Origin: Rhodothermales bacterium
Lineage (GTDB): Bacteria; Bacteroidota; Rhodothermia; Rhodothermales; UBA10348
DNA: 12,289 nucleotides
NCBI GenBank assembly: GCA_013003255.1
Contig: JABDJZ010000365.1
Span: 1-12,289, forward strand
Direction: 5' to 3'
Below are positions 7,231-12,289 of the stretch, in pieces (within the stretch, counting starts at the first letter, position 1; each line of letters starts with the position of its first letter). The notes beneath the pieces were generated by a model, which made no database searches, was not told the DNA's origin, and was given only the letters and a program-made list of their open reading frames with translations. The position numbers and the translations under genes are program-made.

Positions 7231-8397
7231 ATGAAACAGGTACTCCTGGCTTTCCTGCTGCTTTCCGTCTCCCCGGTAGTCACCGCGCAGATCTCCCGGG
7301 TCTCACCGGCCGATGATCACGCAGGCAACTTCTTTGGAAGTGCGGTAGACATCGATGGTGATCGACTGCTTGTGGGCAGTACCGGGTACGATGCCTGCGG
7401 CGAGAGTTCGGGCGCGGCCTTCCTGTATGAGCAGAACTCCGTCGGCGACTGGGTTTTGGTGGCCACGCTGTTGGCCGGGGACTGCGAGCCTCAGGAGTAC
7501 TTCGGACGCGCCGTGGCGTTGGAGGGCGATGTCGCTGTGGTGACCTCGTTCGTGCCCACGCCTTTCGCCGCCCGCTCCAACGCCGTCTACGTGTTCGAGC
7601 GGGGCGTCGACGGGGCCTGGCGCCAGACGTCCCGGCTCACGGATCCCGTTCCCGGAGACGACGGACCGTTTGCCGCCTCCGCGCAGGTGGATGGAGGACG
7701 AATACTGGTGACATCGGCCGGCGATACCGCCTCGGGCCGATTCGGCGGTACGGCGTCGCTCTTTGAGAAGAACCGGCTCGGGAAGTGGGTGCCCACCGAC
7801 CGGCTGCAGACCCCGCACGACGCACGGTTTGGGGTGTTCGGCACCTCGGCAGATCTGGATGGAGATCGCGCGGTGGTAACGAGTTCCACCTACGGCCTCA
7901 ACAGCCCTGGCTCGGCGCATGTGTTCGAGCGCCGTGAGGACGACTGGGTCCAGACCGCCCGGATCGACGGGGTCGACGACTACTTCATCCCGCTGGACCT
8001 CGACGGCAACAGGCTGATCTTGGGAGAGACCCGCGAAGGCCAGGATCACACGGGCAGGGCGGTGATTTACGAACTGCAGGACGCTGCGTGGAAGCGCGTC
8101 GCGGATCTCAAGCCCGACTCTCCCTATCCGGGTGGAGGCTTCGGGTCCGCGGTGGGCCTTTCGGGCGACATCGCCGCCGTCGTGGGGTTCGATGAGCAGT
8201 TGAAGCTGGAGTTCAACATTGACCGCGTGGTCTTTGTCTTCCACCTCCAGCCGGATGGCGTCTGGAAGCAGACCCAGATCATCGATGTGGGCGAGGTCTA
8301 CTTCGGAGCCGCGCTCGCGCTGGATGACCACCGGGCCGCCGTGGGCCAGGCGTCCGAAGATGCCGCAGGCAACGTATACGTGGTGGGACTTCGCTGA
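7231..8397 (+). CDS. Secreted FG-GAP-like beta-propeller protein, seven blades
   Basis: The 388-residue protein begins with a clear signal peptide (MKQVLLAFLLLSVSPVVTAQ), which fixes the ATG at 7231; the open frame continues upstream into the ABC-F gene but adds no family-like sequence. The rest consists of seven repeats of about 49-57 residues starting near 35, 90, 147, 202, 251, 303 and 358. The pattern is YFG-x-A-V-x-L-x-GDRAVVGS, a loop, G-x-A-Y-V-F-E, GxW and a closing strand. The last repeat lacks its outer strand, and the mature N-terminus (QISRVSPADD) looks like that missing strand, which implies a ring closed by strand exchange. Related FG-GAP/integrin-alpha-like propellers are usually adhesion or binding modules; no catalytic residues are evident. 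There is no T9SS sorting domain and no lipobox, so it is probably periplasmic or secreted. Its ligand is unknown. It starts 35 bases after the ABC-F stop. Confidence 0.82.
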   Translation: MKQVLLAFLLLSVSPVVTAQISRVSPADDHAGNFFGSAVDIDGDRLLVGSTGYDACGESSGAAFLYEQNSVGDWVLVATLLAGDCEPQEYFGRAVALEGDVAVVTSFVPTPFAARSNAVYVFERGVDGAWRQTSRLTDPVPGDDGPFAASAQVDGGRILVTSAGDTASGRFGGTASLFEKNRLGKWVPTDRLQTPHDARFGVFGTSADLDGDRAVVTSSTYGLNSPGSAHVFERREDDWVQTARIDGVDDYFIPLDLDGNRLILGETREGQDHTGRAVIYELQDAAWKRVADLKPDSPYPGGGFGSAVGLSGDIAAVVGFDEQLKLEFNIDRVVFVFHLQPDGVWKQTQIIDVGEVYFGAALALDDHRAAVGQASEDAAGNVYVVGLR

Positions 8398-8477
8398 AGC
8401 GCCCCACCCGGGCGGATCACCACGTGCCTTGAACCGCGACGCTTTCCAGGCCGGCGGCGGAGGACAGGGCGCTTTCC

Positions 8478-8969
8478 CTAGAACAGGGGCCGGTAGATGT
8501 GGCAGTACGGCGAGGACCCCGTCTTGGCGTAGTAGTCCTGATGGTAGTCCTCGGCCGGCCAGAATGTGGTCGCCGCCGTGATCTCCGTGGCTACGTCAAG
8601 ACCCTTGGCCTTCAAGAGGTCCACCAGCTTCTCGGAGATGGCCTTCTGCTCTTCGTTCAGGTAGAAGATCCCGGAGCGGTACTGGGTGCCCACATCCGGT
8701 CCCTGACGGTTGACCTGGGTCGGATCGTGCGTCTCGAAGAACATCCGCGCCACCGTTTCGAAGTCGGTGACCGCGGGATCATAGGTGACCTCCGTAGCCT
8801 CCGCATGTCCTGTATTGCCGGTACAGACCTCCCGGTAGGTCGGCCTCTCCTTGTGACCGCCGATGTAGCCGACCCGCGTGGAGAGGACGCCGTCGATGCG
8901 TTTCAGGTAGTACTCGGTCCCCCAGAAGCAGCCTGAGGCGAGTATGGCCTTTTCGATGGATGTGCTCAT
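8478..8969 (-). CDS. msrA: Peptide-methionine (S)-S-oxide reductase MsrA
   Basis: MsrA reduces the S form of methionine sulfoxide, free or in proteins, using thioredoxin. The 163-residue protein has the family core: ASGCFWGTE with nucleophile Cys14, VGYIGG (33-38), YREVCTGNTGHAEATEV (45-61), HDPTQVNRQGPDVGTQYRS (81-99) and the YHQDYY/YC end. Cys156 near the C-terminus is a candidate resolving cysteine; Cys49 is the conserved one in VCTG. It has no signal peptide, so it is cytoplasmic. The start ATG shares four bases (ATGA) with the msrB stop, and a strong Shine-Dalgarno GGAGG sits at 8974-8978 on this strand, four bases before the start. It converges on the propeller gene with an 80-base gap. 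Confidence 0.97.
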   Translation of the reverse strand: MSTSIEKAILASGCFWGTEYYLKRIDGVLSTRVGYIGGHKERPTYREVCTGNTGHAEATEVTYDPAVTDFETVARMFFETHDPTQVNRQGPDVGTQYRSGIFYLNEEQKAISEKLVDLLKAKGLDVATEITAATTFWPAEDYHQDYYAKTGSSPYCHIYRPLF

Positions 8970-9328
8970 TGGTCCTCCGACGGTTTGAACCCGAGGGACA
9001 GCGAGTTCACACAGTGGCGCGTGTTCTTGGGCGTGAATCGTTCACCGACGAATACGTGTCCCAGGTGTCCTCCGCAATTGGCGCAAACGATTTCCGTCCG
9101 GCGACCGTCGGCGTCGGGGACGCGACGGACCGCACCCTCGACTTCGTCGTCGAATGACGGCCATCCGCAATGGGCCTCGAACTTGTCCGCGCTCCGGTAC
9201 AGGGGCGCGTCGCACTGCCGGCAGACATAGGTCCCATCCTCCGCATGCCGGTAGTACTGGCCGGAGAAGGGTGGTTCGGTTCCTTTGTTCAGGAGGATGT
9301 ACTCCTCCTCTGGGGTCAACTTGTTCAT
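8966..9328 (-). CDS. msrB: Peptide-methionine (R)-S-oxide reductase MsrB
   Basis: MsrB reduces the R form of methionine sulfoxide and complements MsrA. The 120-residue protein starts at KLTPEEEYILLNKGTEPPFS, the normal family N-terminus, which supports the ATG at 9328; an in-frame ATG at 9382 would add 18 residues without family resemblance. Zinc ligands are Cys36/Cys39 (CRQC) and Cys82/Cys85 (CANCGGHLGHVF). HCGWPSF carries Cys54, at the position of the resolving cysteine in many family members, and RHCVNSLSL carries the catalytic Cys106. It is cytoplasmic, with no signal peptide. It is the first gene of an msrB-msrA unit, overlapping msrA by four bases, and its promoter should lie in the shared region 9329-9563. 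Confidence 0.96.
   Translation of the reverse strand: MNKLTPEEEYILLNKGTEPPFSGQYYRHAEDGTYVCRQCDAPLYRSADKFEAHCGWPSFDDEVEGAVRRVPDADGRRTEIVCANCGGHLGHVFVGERFTPKNTRHCVNSLSLGFKPSEDQ
8974..8978 (-). promoter_or_regulatory. Strong Shine-Dalgarno of msrA inside the end of msrB
   Basis: On the - strand this reads GGAGG, four bases before the msrA ATG. It is the best ribosome-binding site in the window; together with the ATGA overlap it points to coupled translation of msrB and msrA. Confidence 0.7.
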
Positions 9329-9440
9329 GTCGCTGTTCCGATGGCGCTTTCGCTGAAATCTGGGATGGTGGAAAGGTTTCATCGGCTTCCCGTTGCACCG
9401 CCCACCCGCGGCAGTCACCGCTGAGCGATTTCCCGGTACT

Positions 9441-9450
9441 TCTCGCGAGA
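9441..9450. promoter_or_regulatory. Perfect 10-base palindrome, possible operator
   Basis: TCTCGCGAGA is its own reverse complement. With flanking AC and GT (9438-9439 and 9452-9453) the symmetry reaches 16 bases with one mismatched pair. It sits between the two divergent starts, a natural place for a dimeric regulator. The regulator is unknown. Confidence 0.4.
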
Positions 9451-9481
9451 CGTTACTTACCACCTTCGGTTTTGCGGCCGA

Positions 9482-9487
9482 TACTAT
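9482..9487 (+). promoter_or_regulatory. Candidate promoter -10/-7 box for the metallopeptidase gene
   Basis: TACTAT followed by TG (TACTATTG) differs by one base from the Bacteroidota -7 consensus TAnnTTTG and also resembles a sigma-70 -10 box. It lies 76 bases before the ATG. No clear upstream element at the right spacing is seen, so support is weak. Confidence 0.3.
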
Positions 9488-9520
9488 TGGGGGTCGCCAC
9501 CTCCCACTCGTGAACTGTTT

Positions 9521-9549
9521 GGGGAGGCACGCGTCTTTTTGCCTTCCCC
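9521..9549 (+). promoter_or_regulatory. Hairpin in the 5' leader of the metallopeptidase gene
   Basis: GGGGAGGCA (9521-9529) pairs with TGCCTTCCCC (9540-9549), giving nine base pairs with one bulged base and a ten-base loop. It ends 14 bases before the ATG at 9564. The T-run lies in the loop rather than after the stem, so it is not an intrinsic terminator. It could influence ribosome access or mRNA stability. Confidence 0.45.
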
Positions 9550-9563
9550 GGATCTCCACCGCC

Positions 9564-11990
9564 ATGCCGATGCACAAGGTCTCCTGTTTCCTCGCCGCCA
9601 TTTTCCTCGCCGGGACGGCCTCCGGCCAGACGCTCCGATACCAGGTCGGCCCAATGACCACCGCGACGGACCATGCGGAGGCTTCCACCATCCACTTGAC
9701 GCAGTTGCTCACGAACAGCCCTAGTGGACAGCAGGCCCTGGCCAAGTACCAGGAGATGAAGGCCAGCGGAGAACTTGCCGCCCGAAAAAACGCCGGCACC
9801 GATGCCGTAGGCTCAGTCCTGGGTTTCCAGGTCTTCAACTACGAACGCGCGGCCTACGACGAACTGGAGTTCACCCTCAAGGTGGAGACCGATCGGTTCA
9901 ACATCTGGGTTGAGACGGCCGAAATCACGAGCGGCCGGATCAACGACGAAACCATCGAAGCGCTCCGCGTGGCGCTGCAGGACGAAACTCCGGCCGCCTC
10001 GTTCGACCCTACCAAGGGTGTGCTGGCGCTGGACGAGCTGGTCTTCGGCAACCCCACGGACGTGGACAACAGCGGGAAGTCCGACGTTCTGGTTCTCGAC
10101 ATTCGGGACGGATATGACCCGGCCGTCGGCGGCTCCTCCGTTCAGGGGTTCGTGGACCCAAACAACCTTTCCGGTCTGAATTTCAGGGATATCCTCCACC
10201 TGGATACCTTTCCCAGTCTGGCCGCGGGGGCCAACGTCAACGGGCTCTACCTGACGGCCGCACACGAATACCAGCACCTCATTCGCTTTGCCTACGACCC
10301 CGGTGAGCTGACCTTTGTAGACGAGGGCCTCTCCGAGTGGGCTGAGGTCATGACGGGGTACGGCCCTCGACGGAACACCTACTGGGCGGACACCGCCGAA
10401 CTGCGTCGCCCTCTCCTGGGATGGCGCGGCACGCTGGAGCCGGGCGTCGACTTTGACTACCAGCGCGCGGGATTGCTGACCAACTACCTGGCAGAACGCA
10501 TAGGCGTGCTGCCGATGGGAGCCATCACGCGCGCATCCGCCCGGGGCGCTGCCGGCTATGACGTGGCACTCTCGGCCGAGGGCCTGGCGTTTGAGGACGT
10601 GCTGGCTGACTTCCACGTAGCCAGCGCGGTGAATGATGCCGGCGTCGACCCCATTTATTCGCACGGCTCCTGGTTCACCACGGTCCGCGCTGCGAACGCC
10701 TTCGAATACGACGGCGCCTCGCAAAGTGAGGCCAACGTCACAGCGGATGGAAACACGGGCAACCCGTCCCCACTTGAGCCGGGATCCGTCACGTACCACC
10801 AGTGGAACGACGTGGCTGACTTCAGCATGGAGATGGACGCCCTGGCCGGATCCGGCCCGGTGGAGTCCATGCGTGCCCGGCTCAGAGCATTCCTGGTCCT
10901 CAATCCAGCCAGCGGCAGCAAGTCGGTCCTGCCCATATCCCTGGGAGGAGAACCCATCTCGGTGTCGGGTGCCTATCGTGACATCACGCTCGTGGTGGCG
11001 CACGTGGACGCCTCCCTTCCGGGCGGATTCAACTCCAGCTGGGCTCCGTTTGCGTACACCTCTTCCTGGACGCCGGGCTCCATTGGATCGAATACCACCT
11101 CGGTGACCTATGATGACGGGAATGTGGTGGTGATCAGTGACAGCGGCGGCCAGACCACGCTTGACGCTTGGCCATTTTCGGACGGTACTCTGGGCGAGGA
11201 CGCACTCGTCGCCAATTCTTTTGAGATCCCGCCCGGCGGCGTGCTGACCGAGGTCGAGGTCGCCAATTTCTACGCCTCCTACTTCGACGGCAGCCTACCC
11301 GCGGATCCACGCGACTACACGCTCAGGGTGCACGAAGTTGATCCGCTCTCCGGCGAACCCGGAAACGTGGTGCTGGAACTGGAGCGGGATGATGATGCGG
11401 CACCGCCGAGCATCCCGGGCATCAGCTTCGACACTGTCGACCTGAGCGCGCACGCAGGCACGCTCGCCTCGCTGAAGGGCAGCCTATTCGTGTCAGTCAG
11501 CAATGCCGGCACCGACGAGAATACTCTGGTCATCCCGTTGTCGGAGTTCACGGGGGCGCCGGCCGACAACCCCAGCTGGTTCTTTACCTTCTTCGGCAGC
11601 CAGCAGCAATGGGCCAAATTTGATCGGATCACCGTGTCCGGGGACGCCCGCTTTGAAGATCGCGTGGCTCCCATTCGCGCCAGCTTTGTCACATCGACGG
11701 CCTCTGAAGAAGAGGGTGTTCTTCCCTCCGAGTTTGCGCTCGAGACCAACTACCCGAATCCGTTCAACCCCACCACGGCCATCGCCTTCCAGATGCCCAT
11801 CGCGGCCCAGGCCCGGCTCTCCGTATTCGACCTCCTCGGCAGAGAGGTGGCCGTGCTGACAGACGGTACCATGCCGGCCGGCCGTCACGTGGTGCAGTTC
11901 GATGCCTCGGGCTTCGCGAGCGGGATGTACCTCTACGCGCTGGACGTGGCCGGGCAACGTCTGACGAGGAGCATGCTGCTGCTCAAGTAG
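9564..11990 (+). CDS. Secreted zinc metallopeptidase (M30/hyicolysin-like) with C-terminal T9SS type A sorting domain
   Basis: The 808-residue protein starts with a signal peptide (MPMHKVSCFLAAIFLAGTASG); the ATG at 9570 is equally possible. After an N-terminal region (about 23-140) comes DVDNSGKSDVLVLDI (166-180), an acidic motif often seen ahead of the active site in this peptidase group. The zinc site is AAHEYQHLIRF with H234, E235 and H238, and EGLSEWAE with E254 as likely third ligand, 16 residues after H238. This HExxH...E spacing and the EGLSEWAE context resemble M30 hyicolysin. Beta-rich domains of unknown function follow (about 430-715). The last ~87 residues (LETNYPNPFNPTTAIAF near 726-742 to SMLLLK) form the sorting domain cut and attached or released by the T9SS. 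It is therefore exported across the outer membrane. Substrate is unknown. It diverges from msrB and converges with a lipoprotein gene. Confidence 0.87.
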   Translation: MPMHKVSCFLAAIFLAGTASGQTLRYQVGPMTTATDHAEASTIHLTQLLTNSPSGQQALAKYQEMKASGELAARKNAGTDAVGSVLGFQVFNYERAAYDELEFTLKVETDRFNIWVETAEITSGRINDETIEALRVALQDETPAASFDPTKGVLALDELVFGNPTDVDNSGKSDVLVLDIRDGYDPAVGGSSVQGFVDPNNLSGLNFRDILHLDTFPSLAAGANVNGLYLTAAHEYQHLIRFAYDPGELTFVDEGLSEWAEVMTGYGPRRNTYWADTAELRRPLLGWRGTLEPGVDFDYQRAGLLTNYLAERIGVLPMGAITRASARGAAGYDVALSAEGLAFEDVLADFHVASAVNDAGVDPIYSHGSWFTTVRAANAFEYDGASQSEANVTADGNTGNPSPLEPGSVTYHQWNDVADFSMEMDALAGSGPVESMRARLRAFLVLNPASGSKSVLPISLGGEPISVSGAYRDITLVVAHVDASLPGGFNSSWAPFAYTSSWTPGSIGSNTTSVTYDDGNVVVISDSGGQTTLDAWPFSDGTLGEDALVANSFEIPPGGVLTEVEVANFYASYFDGSLPADPRDYTLRVHEVDPLSGEPGNVVLELERDDDAAPPSIPGISFDTVDLSAHAGTLASLKGSLFVSVSNAGTDENTLVIPLSEFTGAPADNPSWFFTFFGSQQQWAKFDRITVSGDARFEDRVAPIRASFVTSTASEEEGVLPSEFALETNYPNPFNPTTAIAFQMPIAAQARLSVFDLLGREVAVLTDGTMPAGRHVVQFDASGFASGMYLYALDVAGQRLTRSMLLLK

Positions 11991-11994
11991 CCGC

Positions 11995-12288
11995 CTACTC
12001 GATTACCCGCTCGATCTCCGCGACCCGGAAGTGTGCGAACGGGTTGCCATTCCAATCGCCCAGATAGACCGTCCCCCTTGCACGCTGCACGCTGGGATTC
12101 ACCAGTCCGGTGCGCTGTTCCGGCGTCAGGTCAAGGATGTACCAGTTGTCCTCTTTTGTCTGCAGCATGACCACCGTAAAGGGCTCGTTGCCGCGAACGG
12201 TCACCATTCCCTCGACCTCCTGAAGTGAGACCTCTGCCGTTCGGGATGAGGAACAGCCCGTCTGAGTGAGCATCAGGACGGCTGAGGC
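11995..12288 (-). CDS. Small putative lipoprotein, N-terminus outside window
   Basis: The frame runs off the right edge; 97 residues are visible. The first visible stretch, ASAVLMLTQTGCSSS, looks like the end of a lipoprotein signal peptide with the lipidated Cys at visible residue 12. A start at the internal ATG (12273) would leave only six residues before the Cys, so the true start is upstream. The box is atypical at -3 (Gln). The mature part is about 85 residues: a strand-rich domain including GMVTVRGNEPFTVVML, WYILDLTPEQ and GTVYLGDW, then FRVAEIERV. This is reminiscent of small OB-fold-like lipoproteins, but I recognise no family. The stop is four bases from that of the metallopeptidase gene, end to end. 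Confidence 0.65.
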   Translation of the reverse strand, partial: ASAVLMLTQTGCSSSRTAEVSLQEVEGMVTVRGNEPFTVVMLQTKEDNWYILDLTPEQRTGLVNPSVQRARGTVYLGDWNGNPFAHFRVAEIERVIE

Positions 12289-12289
12289 C

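Larger units (their letters stand above)
9329..9563. other. Divergent intergenic region between msrB and the metallopeptidase gene
   Basis: These 235 bases separate two outward-facing genes and must hold the promoters for both. They contain a perfect 10-base palindrome at 9441-9450, a TACTAT box at 9482-9487 and a hairpin at 9521-9549, listed separately. Open frames crossing it on either strand show no coding character: the upstream extension of msrB is simply antisense to the peptidase gene. No confident promoter for msrB was recognised. Confidence 0.6.

Noticed and set aside
8397..8474. Eight-base inverted repeat AAGCGCCC/GGGCGCTT around the msrA-propeller convergent gap
   Set aside because: The 62-base spacer and lack of a T-run make it a poor terminator; likely chance in GC-rich DNA.
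9329..9838. Upstream extension of the msrB frame to 290 residues
   Set aside because: The extra 170 residues are antisense to the peptidase gene and leader and do not resemble any MsrB-fused domain; the family N-terminus starts at 9328.
11986..11999. AGTAG/CTACT stem formed by the two convergent stop codons
   Set aside because: Only five pairs and no T-run; too weak to call a terminator.

Overview
The window looks like a chromosomal segment from a high-GC member of the Rhodothermota/Bacteroidota side of the tree (Rhodothermales-like). The main clue is a secreted protein ending in a type IX secretion (T9SS) sorting domain of the YPNPFNP type. Further hints are weak or absent Shine-Dalgarno sequences before several genes and lipoprotein and propeller proteins typical of that group. 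I see no phage, insertion sequence, tRNA, rRNA or CRISPR array. This is mostly ordinary chromosome with a few odd details.

Layout. Bases 2-8397 are read on the + strand. First comes the 3' end of a membrane glycosyltransferase fused to a shrunken sugar-phosphotransferase-like domain. Next is a tight metabolic trio: accA (acetyl-CoA carboxylase alpha), a hot-dog acyl-CoA thioesterase and nadC (quinolinate phosphoribosyltransferase), separated by +1 and -8 bases. An intact polyprenyl-phosphate sugar-1-phosphate transferase (WcaJ/EPS type) follows, then an ABC-F ATPase with no ATG/GTG/TTG start available, then a secreted protein that reads as a seven-bladed beta-propeller. Bases 8478-9328 carry msrB-msrA on the - strand, joined by an ATGA stop/start overlap. 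A 235-base divergent region (9329-9563) separates msrB from a + strand gene for a large secreted zinc metallopeptidase with a T9SS signal. The window closes with the C-terminal part of a small lipoprotein gene on the - strand, converging on the peptidase with a 4-base gap.

How the genes fit together. The two glycan genes that flank accA-thioesterase-nadC share one architecture, four membrane helices, a Rossmann-like domain and a sugar-transferase domain. Only the second keeps the catalytic core, so the first probably uses this fold as a membrane scaffold for its upstream GT2 domain. The trio covers fatty-acid initiation, acyl-CoA hydrolysis and NAD synthesis and looks like a housekeeping co-transcription unit. 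MsrB and MsrA together repair both diastereomers of methionine sulfoxide in the cytoplasm. The propeller, the metallopeptidase and the lipoprotein are envelope or secreted products.

Most worth checking are the ABC-F start (AUC or AUU, with a Shine-Dalgarno-like GGAG inside a small hairpin), the catalytically gutted sugar-transferase domain fused to a GT2 enzyme, and the 5' leader of the peptidase gene, which holds a perfect 10-base palindrome and a stable hairpin just before the start codon. I did not find convincing evidence for a wholly new multi-gene system.
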